32,604 bases of DNA, from positions 1 through 32,604 of the forward strand of contig NZ_JBGSXS010000285.1 of assembly GCF_041751335.1 (NCBI RefSeq), read 5' to 3'. The translations under genes were made by a program, and so were the position numbers. This DNA comes from Aquiflexum sp041751335 (GTDB taxonomy: Bacteria > Bacteroidota > Bacteroidia > Cytophagales > Cyclobacteriaceae). Positions 1 to 7,941 of this stretch are shown here, one piece after another. The notes beneath the pieces are model-generated. The model had not been told where the DNA came from. It searched no databases and saw only the letters and a list, made by a program, of their open reading frames with translations. The first letter of the stretch is position 1; each line of letters starts with the position of its first letter.

Positions 1-2
1 TG

Positions 3-311
3 AGGAGGGTTTTTAACCAATTGGATAAACCCACCAGAAAAGCCCAGAGAAATTTTCAAAAATACTTGGGAGATAAGGCCAGTATATTTATTAAAAAAAG
101 TTTACCGGAATTTCAAAAACCTGAGTTTGTGTCCAGCAACCAATATGTCAGAACAGGGACTACGATTGTTCTTGTCCCTGACGATCAATACCGGGAAAAA
201 TATCCTGACAATCCTGAAACTATTTTTATGCACCATGTACACACACCTTACATAAAATTGGCCGAAAGAATGTTTTTACCTTCTGCCCCAAATGGAAAAG
301 AAAAACCTTGA
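3..311 (+). CDS. Hypothetical protein, probably 5'-partial at the window edge
   Basis: The reading frame is open to the left edge of the window and stops at 309-311. The only visible initiation codon is a TTG at 21; a GAGGAGGG stretch lies before it, but this lineage rarely depends on Shine-Dalgarno pairing, so a gene starting outside the window is more likely. The visible 100 or so residues are soluble and basic, with an N-terminal Lys/Arg-rich part and a C-terminal stretch containing FMHHVHTPYIKLAERMF. There is no signal peptide or membrane segment. I do not recognise the family. The stop codon lies within the loop side of a strong hairpin, which fits the end of a transcription unit. A short complete protein from TTG is the alternative. 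Confidence 0.5.
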   Translation, partial: RRVFNQLDKPTRKAQRNFQKYLGDKASIFIKKSLPEFQKPEFVSSNQYVRTGTTIVLVPDDQYREKYPDNPETIFMHHVHTPYIKLAERMFLPSAPNGKEKP

Positions 312-353
312 ATTGTGAGGTATCAATCAAATCGTACCAAATTCAAGGTTTTT
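301..353 (+). terminator. Rho-independent-type hairpin
   Basis: Perfect 14-bp inverted repeat: AAAAACCTTGAATT at 301-314 pairs with AATTCAAGGTTTTT at 340-353. The loop is 25 nt and the right arm ends in a T run. The left arm overlaps the stop codon of the upstream gene. With A's on the left arm and T's on the right it could also serve the converging glgP gene. Confidence 0.7.
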
Positions 354-379
354 AATAGATGTGGAGATGTTATTCCTTA

Positions 380-2923
380 TTAATCTTTGATTTTATTGGA
401 ATTATTTATCAGTTCTACGGGCACTGATTTGACCTTCCATATTTCATCACAATATTCTCGGATACTTCTATCACTTGAAAATTTACCCATTCTGGCCGTA
501 TTGAGAATTGACATTTTGGCCCAATTGGATTTATTTCTGAAAGCTTGGTCGATTTTATCCTGCGCTTCTACATAAGACTGGTAATCAGCTAATAAAAGGA
601 ATTGGTCATCATATATCAATGACTCAACCAGCTCTTTGAACATCATCTTATCCAGGTGTGAAAAATATCCGGAATTGATCAGGTCAAGGACCTTTTTGAG
701 AGATTTATTCTTTTGATAATATTCCCACGGTTTGTATCCATTTCTTTTCTTTTCATCCACCTCATCCGAAGTCAAACCAAAAAGGAAGAAATTTTCTTCT
801 CCTACACATTCCCTGATTTCAACATTGGCCCCGTCCAATGTGCCTACAGTAAGCGCACCGTTCATTGAAAGTTTCATATTCCCGGTTCCTGATGCCTCCT
901 TTCCAGCTGTAGAAATCTGTTCTGAAAGGTCTGCAGCGGGATAGATTATTTGGGCATTGGTCACATTGTAGTTTGGATAGAAGACCACTTTAAGTCTATC
1001 CCGAACATCCGGATCATTATTGACCACTTCTCCTACTGCATTGATCAATTTGATAATCAATTTTGCCCTTCGGTATCCCGGAGCTGCTTTTCCTGCAAAA
1101 ATAAATGTTCTCGGAACAATGTCTATATCCGGGTTTTGTTTGATCTTATTATAAAGATAAATAATATGCAAAACATTTAAATGCTGCCTTTTGTACTCGT
1201 GGATACGCTTGACTTGAATATCGAACAGAGATTCAGGATTGACTTTAATCCCAAGTCGATTATAGATTTTACGGGATAAAATTTTCTTTTGCTCCAATTT
1301 CACTTCCATCCATTCTTTCTGAAAATCAGAATCTTCTGCCCATTTCTCCAGCCCTCTCAGTTCATCCAAATGTTTTATCCAAGTATCACCGATTTTGCTG
1401 ATAATCAATTTAGTAAGCATTGGATTGCTCAATACCATCCATCTCCTTGGAGTCACACCGTTTGTTTTGTTGCTGAATTTTTCCGGAGAAAGTTCATACC
1501 AGTCTTTCAAAACTGTTTTCTTCAAAAGATCTGAATGCAGCGCAGCCACACCATTGATGGCAAAACTACCAACACTGGCAAGATTGGCCATTTTAATATA
1601 CTTTCTCGGTCCCTCTCCTATTATTGATAGGCTATCGATTTTTTGCCGATCACCGAAATACTTAAGAGATACCTGATCCATAAAACGCCTATTGATTTCA
1701 TAAATCATATCCAAATGTCTGGGCAATACGGAAGCAAACAGTTCCAAGTCCCATGTTTCCAATGCCTCAGGCAATAAGGTATGGTTGGTGTAGGCAAAGG
1801 TCTGGATGGTGACTTTCCAGGCATCATCCCACTCCATTCTATGCACATCCAAAAGCAAGCGCATCATTTCTGCTATTCCAATGGAAGGATGGGTATCATT
1901 CAGCTGTACTACAAACTTCTCATGGAAATTTTCGATTTTGTCCCCGCTTCTCAAATGTATATTGATCATATCCTGCAAAGAGCAGGACACAAAGAAATAT
2001 TGCTGTTGCAATCTGAGTCTTTTACCTTCTATTTGATCGTCATTTGGGTATAATACCTTACTGATATTTTCGCAGATTATTTTCTGGTTGACCGCACTAT
2101 TGTAATCTCCTGCATTAAAAGATTGGAAATCAAAAGTCTTTGGAGCCTCTGATTTCCAAAGTCTGAGGGTATTTGCTGTATTGACTTGATAACCCAGTAT
2201 TGGAGTATCATATGCCACTCCTTTGACAACCCAGCCCGGAATCCAATTATTCACTAACTTTCCTTTGACATCAATATATCGCTGAACGTGTCCTCCCAAT
2301 TTGACATCATAGCTGACTTCTCTCCTTGCAATCTCCCAAGGATTCCCTCTTCTTAGCCAATTGTCGGTATCTTCTACCTGCCATCCGTCCCTGATATCCT
2401 GTTCAAATATCCCGAATTGATACCTGATACCATAGCCTATTGCAGGCACTTCTAGACTTGCCAAAGAATCCATATAACAAGCCGCTAACCTTCCCAAGCC
2501 ACCATTGCCCAATCCAGGTTCAATTTCCTTCTCTATAAGCCATTCCAAACTAATCCCCAATTCACCAAGGGCTTTTTCCATTTGGGAATAAATTCCAAGA
2601 TTAATCAGATTATTGGCTAAATGTGGACCTAAAAGGTACTCTGCTGACAGATAAGATACGATTTTGTTTTTCCCATCAATGTACTGCTTTACTGAGGATG
2701 TCCATCTTTGCAGCATCCTATCTCTTACAGCATAGGACATTGCCATATAATAGTCATTTCGGGTAGCTATTTCAGGATATTTTCCCTGAACATAAAATAG
2801 GTTATTTGAAATTGCCTTTTTCAATGCTTCTACACTTAGACCAGTCCTGGCATCTTCTATCACTGTTATTTGTTTGTTGTCAGTATTATCACTAGTTTCT
2901 CCAATAGGTTGAGATTTTTTCAT
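380..2923 (-). CDS. glgP: Glycogen/alpha-glucan phosphorylase (GT35)
   Basis: Cytoplasmic enzyme that phosphorolyses alpha-1,4-glucan ends to glucose-1-phosphate. At 847 residues it has the normal family length. The N-terminal half carries YLSAEYLLG and the glycine-rich EPGLGNGGLGRLAACYMDSL segment. VKRIHEYKRQ follows in the C-terminal half, and the pyridoxal-phosphate motif EASGTGNMK places the cofactor lysine at about residue 684, close to Lys680 of the muscle enzyme. All family landmarks are present and the ORF is uninterrupted. The ATG at 2923 is chosen because homologues begin about here and no signal peptide is present. It is a stand-alone gene here, converging on the unknown gene at the left edge and divergent from the NlpE-like lipoprotein across 294 bp. 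Function is secure from motifs; preferred glucan (glycogen or maltodextrin) cannot be read from sequence. Confidence 0.97.
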   Translation of the reverse strand: MKKSQPIGETSDNTDNKQITVIEDARTGLSVEALKKAISNNLFYVQGKYPEIATRNDYYMAMSYAVRDRMLQRWTSSVKQYIDGKNKIVSYLSAEYLLGPHLANNLINLGIYSQMEKALGELGISLEWLIEKEIEPGLGNGGLGRLAACYMDSLASLEVPAIGYGIRYQFGIFEQDIRDGWQVEDTDNWLRRGNPWEIARREVSYDVKLGGHVQRYIDVKGKLVNNWIPGWVVKGVAYDTPILGYQVNTANTLRLWKSEAPKTFDFQSFNAGDYNSAVNQKIICENISKVLYPNDDQIEGKRLRLQQQYFFVSCSLQDMINIHLRSGDKIENFHEKFVVQLNDTHPSIGIAEMMRLLLDVHRMEWDDAWKVTIQTFAYTNHTLLPEALETWDLELFASVLPRHLDMIYEINRRFMDQVSLKYFGDRQKIDSLSIIGEGPRKYIKMANLASVGSFAINGVAALHSDLLKKTVLKDWYELSPEKFSNKTNGVTPRRWMVLSNPMLTKLIISKIGDTWIKHLDELRGLEKWAEDSDFQKEWMEVKLEQKKILSRKIYNRLGIKVNPESLFDIQVKRIHEYKRQHLNVLHIIYLYNKIKQNPDIDIVPRTFIFAGKAAPGYRRAKLIIKLINAVGEVVNNDPDVRDRLKVVFYPNYNVTNAQIIYPAADLSEQISTAGKEASGTGNMKLSMNGALTVGTLDGANVEIRECVGEENFFLFGLTSDEVDEKKRNGYKPWEYYQKNKSLKKVLDLINSGYFSHLDKMMFKELVESLIYDDQFLLLADYQSYVEAQDKIDQAFRNKSNWAKMSILNTARMGKFSSDRSIREYCDEIWKVKSVPVELINNSNKIKD

Positions 2924-3217
2924 TTTATCTTAATTTTAATCTTTAATAGGTGATTATTCATATTTAATAAATTCTCACCCGCAAATATCTCGGAAAGTTA
3001 ATCAAAAGCTCATTTATAAAAAATTTGGTTCGTTTTTGCTAAGCCCTGATCAAATAATTTGAAGCTACAATAGGACTTTTGTATACCTTTAATTTACTTA
3101 TTAAAGTAATCTTCCCCACTCTTTATTATTTAAGTAAGTATTTGAAAACTTATACTTGTCTTTGTTCAAATCCGAATTGATGTTATCTTCAAGTCAAAAT
3201 ATTAAATTAAAAAATTT

Positions 3218-3673
3218 ATGAATTCCAAAAACTGCTATATTCCACTCCTTTTAGCAGGGATTTTTGTCTTATTCTCTTGCCAAAAATCAACCAATCAAAA
3301 TGACCTTATTATTGATGATGAGATGTTTGAGGAAGTAATTGACCATCACACCTCCGAACTTTCTTTAGATTATTTGGGCATTTATTCTGGGATACTACCT
3401 TGTGCTGATTGCGAGGGAATAGAAGTGACCCTTGAACTTGGATCAGGTGATTCCTACACGCGTAAATCAACTTATCTTGGAAAAGATGACAATAAGGTGA
3501 TTGAAAGTTCAGGCACTTTTTCATGGAATGAGGCAGGAAATACCATTACTCTAAATGATGAAGATTTCCCGAATCAATATTTTGTTGGTGAAAACGTGCT
3601 TTTTCATTTAGATATAGATGGCAATCGAATTACCGGTGACTTAGCGGAAAACTACAAACTGAATAAAAAATAA
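3218..3673 (+). CDS. NlpE-like lipoprotein
   Basis: A 151-residue lipoprotein: hydrophobic leader, lipobox LFSC with Cys21 as lipidation site, then an acidic linker and one NlpE N-terminal-type domain (about residues 52-150). The diagnostic stretch is YSGILPCADCEGIEVTLEL with the CxxC pair at residues 62 and 65, which in NlpE is associated with copper response and surface sensing. It lacks the second C-terminal OB-like domain of E. coli NlpE (full protein about 236 residues), as is common in Bacteroidota. The gene is monocistronic and divergent from glgP. The role is inferred from family only: envelope lipoprotein, possibly metal- or stress-related. No metal-efflux gene lies nearby to support a copper role. 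Confidence 0.85.
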   Translation: MNSKNCYIPLLLAGIFVLFSCQKSTNQNDLIIDDEMFEEVIDHHTSELSLDYLGIYSGILPCADCEGIEVTLELGSGDSYTRKSTYLGKDDNKVIESSGTFSWNEAGNTITLNDEDFPNQYFVGENVLFHLDIDGNRITGDLAENYKLNKK

Positions 3674-3721
3674 GTTACAAAATCGATTAAAAAAAAATTA
3701 TCAAATTTTGTGATTGTTTAA

Positions 3722-3968
3722 GTCTCTGCTTGTTTTCCTATAACAAAAGTTACAAGATCTTGGGTCAGTCCTGATAAAAATACTACAGGATATTCCAATC
3801 TACTTAATGCTGCGATTATTTGAGATGTGGGTAAGAGGCAAGCTGTTAAAGATGTTAGTATAAGAATTTTAAGTTCCATTGGAGTATCCTCAACAACAAA
3901 TAACGCCAATATTCGCCCAAGTTGTGAATGAAAGAATGTTGGAAGAAGGAGTGGTCAGAAGACAATAA
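3722..3968 (+). pseudogene. Degraded coding fragment, family not identified
   Basis: Between two genes lies a stretch that reads like protein in two plus-strand frames. From 3722 the frame gives KVTRSWVSPDKNTTGYSNLL, an in-frame TGA at 3821, then DVGKRQAVKDVSIRILSSIG up to about 3911. A frameshift there continues as FAQVVNERMLEEGVVRRQ and ends at TAA 3968. The amphipathic, charged character suggests the tail of a real protein with one nonsense and one frameshift mutation, without a start codon. I cannot name the family with confidence. It could also be chance coding-like sequence. Confidence 0.35.
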
Positions 3969-4025
3969 ATGATTTTTAAGAAAAATATGTTTTGGGATGT
4001 CGAATTCAATTCCGAAATCCTTTTT

Positions 4026-4775
4026 TTATATATGATCAACTGGAAATTCTTTCAGATTATGTCTTCTAAAATCTTTGAATTTATAGTTGATATTGATCCA
4101 TAAAAACAACCCATGATTGATTCTTAAAATTTCTGAATCCGGAGTGGCTAACCTGATATGGTAGCTGGGCGACAATGTGATCGCTTTTCTCTGAAAACTG
4201 AACAGAACAAAGATCCTATGTTCAAAAGGATTGTCTGCTGGTGCAGGTCCCACAGTTATCAAAAACTCATTGAACAAAGTGGTGAAAAAATTGAAATGAG
4301 GGCTAAGGGAATTCCTCCAATTATACCTTAAGCTGGCATTAAAGCGCATCCGGTGATTCAGAGAAAACCCATCAATGATTTCTGTAGTACTAAAATTTCC
4401 CCGATACCTGGCATCATGCCTATATCTAAAACTGACCGAAAAATCAGATTTGGTCGGCATCCTGTAAACCACCTGACCCCATGGCCTATGTTCTGGCCTA
4501 ATTAGTCTACCCTCAGAAAAAGGAGTTGTCAAACTCAAATTGGCATATCCTGCGGTGACGGCAATTCTTTGGTCTTCTGTATGATATGTCAATCCTCCCC
4601 TAAAGATCAGAAACAACTCAGGAACATGATGGGAGTCAAGCCAAATTGACCAATTAGGTGCTATTTGACCAGAAGTCATAAATCCGTACCAAAATTCGGT
4701 ATTGACCTGAGTTTGTCGTTGTGCACTTATAGGATGTACTATCAACAAAGTCAGAAAAGTAAAAATCCACTTCAT
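4026..4775 (-). CDS. DUF2490 family outer-membrane beta-barrel-like protein
   Basis: A 249-residue secreted protein with a clear signal peptide (MKWIFTFLTLLIVHPISAQ) followed by alternating aromatic/polar strands typical of the DUF2490 family. Landmarks are the N-terminal NTEFWYGFMTSGQIAPNWSIW, the central RYRHDARYRG region, and the C-terminal RINHGLFLWININYKF. DUF2490 proteins are predicted outer-membrane beta barrels of unknown function. A truncated paralogue lies immediately upstream on the same strand, 16 bp away, and shares the C-terminal motif, so this was once a tandem pair. The gene appears intact. ATG at 4775 gives the complete signal peptide. Confidence 0.8.
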   Translation of the reverse strand: MKWIFTFLTLLIVHPISAQRQTQVNTEFWYGFMTSGQIAPNWSIWLDSHHVPELFLIFRGGLTYHTEDQRIAVTAGYANLSLTTPFSEGRLIRPEHRPWGQVVYRMPTKSDFSVSFRYRHDARYRGNFSTTEIIDGFSLNHRMRFNASLRYNWRNSLSPHFNFFTTLFNEFLITVGPAPADNPFEHRIFVLFSFQRKAITLSPSYHIRLATPDSEILRINHGLFLWININYKFKDFRRHNLKEFPVDHI

Positions 4776-4791
4776 AAATCACTAAATATTA

Positions 4792-5031
4792 TCAATCCAC
4801 GTGGTCACTTGGAAATTCTATAAATGTCGGTAAGCGGTCTTTCATCAAATTGAGATTTATTGTCAACCAGAAAACAAGACCATGATTAATTCGAGCTATT
4901 TCTGGACTAATATTAATATACCTCACAACATATCCCAAAGAATAAGTAAAATTACCTTTATTTAATTGACCAAGTAAATGGGTTCTTTGTTCATGCATGA
5001 ACCCATTAGGTCCAGGACCAGATGAAAACAA
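4792..5031 (-). pseudogene. 5'-truncated DUF2490 paralogue
   Basis: The last 79 codons align with the C-terminus of the intact DUF2490 gene next door: RINHGLVFWLTINLNL against RINHGLFLWININYKF, and IEFPSDHVD against KEFPVDHI. The match runs from about residue 2 (SSGPGPNGFMHEQR against TVGPAPADNPFEHR) to the stop, so about 170 N-terminal residues and the signal peptide are missing. Homology ends abruptly at about 5026-5031, exactly where a plus-strand beta-barrel fragment begins. The ATG at 5031 is therefore probably accidental and the product would not be exported. Confidence 0.75.
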
Positions 5032-5418
5032 GCTTTCATTCTTTTTGAAACAAAAACAGGAAAAACACTGAATAGTGTAATCCTTTCAAATACAGGAACA
5101 CAATTCAGATACCATAACCTGGTACCGATTATGCCTGCTGCCATCTATTTCTTTAATGAACCGGGTCTTATCCGTCCATATTTTTCTCTTGGGGCTGGTG
5201 TTGTTGTGAATACTCGAAGGATCGAATTGGGAATATTTCAAGAAAGAACAAGCTCCCTCCAAATTGGTATCAGGCCGGAATTGGGCTCTATTTTCCAATA
5301 AAGTGAATTTATGGCTATCAAACTTTAAGGGAAATACTACAATACATTAGAGGGATCGAGACTTCCAGCGCATTCAGCGCTGGGTCTTAATGTAGGTTTT
5401 GTAGTAACCCAAAGGTGA
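5026..5418 (+). pseudogene. 5'-truncated outer-membrane beta-barrel protein with two in-frame stops
   Basis: A single plus-strand frame from 5026 to the TGA at 5416-5418 reads as an outer-membrane beta-barrel protein. It contains IMPAAIYFFNEPGLIRPYFS, a glycine-rich LGAGVVV strand, then GIRPELGSIF, and ends in the typical ALGLNVGFVV terminal strand. Stops occur in frame at 5299-5301 (TAA) and 5326-5328 (TAA). There is no start codon or signal peptide, because the frame begins at the junction with the truncated DUF2490 gene. Minus-strand ORFs over the same bases are shadows. Barrel class is recognised from strand pattern and C-terminus, not from a specific family signature. Confidence 0.7.
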
Positions 5419-5522
5419 TTGGTTTAATCTTATTATTTACTTTATATGAAATAACTTAACTAACTGATTTATAATTTTTTAAAAAATATATCTTACACTT
5501 GACTGTTAATTATGAAATGTAA

Positions 5523-5867
5523 ATGTATTTTATTTTATTGGCCATGATACTATCTATTCCGATAGTGGGAATGGCCCAAACTCCAACTGTGGATGATGAG
5601 ATCACTTTGATACAAAGTGAGTTTGGTATGGAAAAGCAGGCTTTGGTACGTCAGTACATGGATTTGCCTGAATCTCGATCACAAACATTCTGGAATATTT
5701 ATCAACAATATGAATAAGAAAGAAGGTCTGTATCAAGAGATAGATTGAAAATCATCAATGAATATCAAGAGAATTATGAACCTTTGTATGAGGCCAAATT
5801 GGATGATCTGGCAAAAAGAAGATTGAAAGTTGATGCATCTTCCTTTTATCTTAGAATCATAAAATAA
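5523..5867 (+). pseudogene. Small secreted helical protein interrupted by an in-frame stop
   Basis: The ORF starts with a short signal peptide (MYFILLAMILSIPIVGMAQ) and runs to a TAA at 5715-5717. The same frame resumes immediately with ERRSVSRDRLKIINEYQENY and continues for about 49 codons to TAA 5865-5867, and the sequence stays coherent: charged, helical, periplasmic. The intact form resembles small Bacteroidota proteins annotated as sensors of ECF-type sigma factor or Spy-like helical proteins; that is my inference. The leader is short, and an ATG at 5514 in another frame suggests that the 5' end may also be damaged. A 64-residue truncated product is possible but unlikely to fold. Confidence 0.6.
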
Positions 5868-6034
5868 AGTTTATAAATATCCATTTTTGGTTTTTTTGAC
5901 ATTGACATTCAACACAAGGAATATGATTTAAAAAATGAACCAGGTTCCTTTTTATATACCATTCTTCATAAAGTGTATTGTATTAGTAATCAGCTAAAGC
6001 TACCTTTAAACCAAATCTTTCTGAAAGGAACCCT

Positions 6035-7084
6035 ATGAAATCATCCTTCTTCCTGAAACCACTTCTATTTTATTTCATTTTGTTTTTGACAAATTGCCAA
6101 ACCAAAACTGAGTCTAAAGAAGAATCCATCTCCCAAAATGAAATTCAAAGTGAAGATGGGATGATATGGATAGCAGGAGGAGATTTCTTCATGGGTACCA
6201 ATGAATCCGACGCCTACGCAGTAGAAAGACCTGCTGTAAAAAGAGAGGTCAAAGGTTTTTGGATGGATGAAACAGAAGTGACTAACAATCAATTTGCAAA
6301 GTTTGTGGAAGAGACAGGATATGTTACGGTTGCAGAACGAAAGGTAGACTGGGAAGAAATGAAGCTTCAATTACCGCCAGATACTCCAAAACCTTCTGAA
6401 GAAGATTTGCAGCCCGGTTCTTTGGTTTTTTCTCCCCCATCCTATCCTGTGTCTACAAGAGAACATGAAATAAGTCAATGGTGGAAGTGGGTGACCGGTG
6501 CAAATTGGAGACATCCGGAGGGTCCGGACAGTAATCTGCAAGAAAGAGAAAACCATCCCGTAGTCCATATTGCATTTGAAGATGCCGAAGCTTATTCTCA
6601 ATGGGCAGGCAAGAGATTGGCCACTGAAGCAGAATGGGAATATGCCGCAAAATCCGGGAGAGAACATCAGCGTTATGCTTGGGGGACAGAATTAAGGCCT
6701 AATGGCGCATTTATGGCCAATACTTTTCAAGGTACCTTCCCGCATGAAAACAAAACCGAAGATGGTTTTCAGGGAACAGCACCTGTAAAGAGTTTTCCTC
6801 CAAATGATTTCGGCCTGTATGATATGATCGGGAATGTTTGGGAATTGACATCTGATTGGTATGATGCCATACAATTTAACAGAATTGCAGGAAACGCCCC
6901 ACCTTTGGACAGTGCTATCAATAAATGTTATAATCCTCAAAATCCTTTTGCATTGGAAAAAGTCATCAAAGGCGGTTCTTTTCTTTGCGCTGACGATTAT
7001 TGTATCAATTACCGTCCCTCTGCCCGTCAAGGGCATGCATATGACAGTGGAACCTCTAATGTAGGCTTTAGATGTGTGAGGTAA
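6035..7084 (+). CDS. Formylglycine-generating enzyme (SUMF1/FGE)-like lipoprotein
   Basis: A 349-residue protein with lipobox LTNC (Cys21), then an FGE-sulfatase domain spanning about residues 44-349. Hallmarks are MIWIAGGDFFMGTNESDA, the FWMDETEVTNNQFAKFV segment, RLATEAEWEYAA, GNVWELTSDWY and a C-terminal SNVGFRCVR. The GGSFLCADDYC motif holds two cysteines at residues 318 and 323, the same spacing as the copper-binding catalytic pair of aerobic FGE enzymes. Many SUMF1-domain proteins lack this pair, so this one could be catalytically competent and convert a sulfatase cysteine to formylglycine. Lipidation places it in the periplasm. No sulfatase gene lies in this window, so partners must be elsewhere. 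Alternative: a non-catalytic C-type-lectin-fold lipoprotein of the GldJ/K type. Confidence 0.88.
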   Translation: MKSSFFLKPLLFYFILFLTNCQTKTESKEESISQNEIQSEDGMIWIAGGDFFMGTNESDAYAVERPAVKREVKGFWMDETEVTNNQFAKFVEETGYVTVAERKVDWEEMKLQLPPDTPKPSEEDLQPGSLVFSPPSYPVSTREHEISQWWKWVTGANWRHPEGPDSNLQERENHPVVHIAFEDAEAYSQWAGKRLATEAEWEYAAKSGREHQRYAWGTELRPNGAFMANTFQGTFPHENKTEDGFQGTAPVKSFPPNDFGLYDMIGNVWELTSDWYDAIQFNRIAGNAPPLDSAINKCYNPQNPFALEKVIKGGSFLCADDYCINYRPSARQGHAYDSGTSNVGFRCVR

Positions 7085-7277
7085 AAAAACCAATTTTCTG
7101 ATTTCCTAATAAAATTCATGTACCCAAAGTGAGGCATAAACACCCCATATATATCATTGTAGAAAATTCTTCTTAAAAAAAAAGTGTTTTAAAAGCTCCA
7201 ATAGGCATTTCCGGTTTCAGGCATAAAGTTTGAATTTTTTCTTTTAAAATATTATTTAAAATTTAAACATTAGAAAA

Positions 7278-7430
7278 ATGGGAAATATATTGTATATCAT
7301 CGCCGTGATTTTGATTATAGGTTGGATATTTGGAGCTTTTGTTTACAGTGTGGGTGGAATAATACACATTTTGCTCGTGTTGGCTATTATCGCCATCGTC
7401 TTCAATCTCGTGTCAGGACGTCGGGTCTAA
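7278..7430 (+). CDS. lmo0937-type small membrane protein
   Basis: A 50-residue ORF, ATG at 7278 to TAA at 7428-7430. It consists of two hydrophobic helices (residues 3-23 and 26-46) separated by SVGG and ending in SGRRV. This matches the small lmo0937/DUF5670 membrane protein family, whose function is unknown and which is often linked to envelope stress. It is preceded by an AT-rich leader and followed 41 bp later by a strong terminator, so it is its own transcription unit. Confidence 0.82.
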   Translation: MGNILYIIAVILIIGWIFGAFVYSVGGIIHILLVLAIIAIVFNLVSGRRV

Positions 7431-7471
7431 CCATAATTTAACTAATCAACTTTGTTGCAGCAAACATTGAA

Positions 7472-7516
7472 AATAGGCCAAAGGATAGTATTTTATACTG
7501 TCCTTTGGCCTATTTT
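7472..7516. terminator. Strong bidirectional-type terminator hairpin
   Basis: A 20-bp stem with a single G-T type mismatch: AATAGGCCAAAGGATAGTAT at 7472-7491 pairs with 7495-7514 across a 3-nt TTT loop, and the right arm ends in TTTT. It lies between the small membrane protein (+) and the DUF6515-like remnant (-) and would serve either strand. Confidence 0.88.
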
Positions 7517-7534
7517 ATATGAAGAATAAAATAT

Positions 7535-7792
7535 CTATTCTTCTTCTTCAATATATACCACCCCGTACATATTTCTTCCGTTGACCTGTACAGGTTGGTA
7601 ATAAGTCTCCCCAAATCGGATCAACGTTCTGTCACCGATCTTGATTTCCTCTCCACCATCAGAAAGATTTTCCACCAAAGTATCCGCTGTGGGTGGCACC
7701 ACAACAAAACCATTGGCAGTTTTTTCAAAAAATACTCCTCCCCTGTAGAATTCGATTTTACTTCTTGTAATAATTAGATTGGGATAAAAATC
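7535..7792 (-). pseudogene. 5'-truncated DUF6515-like fragment
   Basis: The minus strand reads, up to a TAG at 7535-7537, as RGGVFFEKTANGFVVVPPTA, then IKIGDRTLIRFGETYYQPVQ, then MYGVVYIEEEE. This is the paired tyrosine/phenylalanine-rich 'GVYY...GYVVV-PP' pattern that I associate with DUF6515-type secreted proteins. The frame stays open upstream to about 7850 but contains no ATG, GTG or TTG start and no signal peptide, and coding character fades beyond about 7792. I call it the C-terminal remnant of a lost gene. A small plus-strand ORF over the same bases has no such character. Confidence 0.5.
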
Positions 7793-7941
7793 ATTTTTAA
7801 ATTTGTATAAAAAACCTTGAAAAACTATTTCTAAGGTATAAATTGATTAAATCAATGTTTTAGAATTTTATCTCAAAATATTTTAAGTTGAAAATCACCG
7901 TCCATTTGATTAACTTTCTTGGTAAACATTCACTATATCCC

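Noticed and set aside
2..9. GAGGAGGG as a ribosome binding site for TTG at 21
   Set aside because: The frame is open to the window edge and this lineage seldom uses Shine-Dalgarno sites; a partial gene is more likely, so I did not call an RBS.
5086..5298. Minus-strand ORF over the beta-barrel remnant
   Set aside because: The plus-strand frame over the same bases reads as a beta-barrel protein; this ORF does not resemble any protein.
7595..7777. 60-codon plus-strand ORF downstream of the small membrane protein
   Set aside because: The opposite strand reads as a DUF6515-like C-terminus with a clear pattern; the plus frame does not.
7888..7941. TTG start for the PIG-L deacetylase
   Set aside because: It would add 18 residues before a good signal peptide; ATG 7942 gives a normal exported protein.
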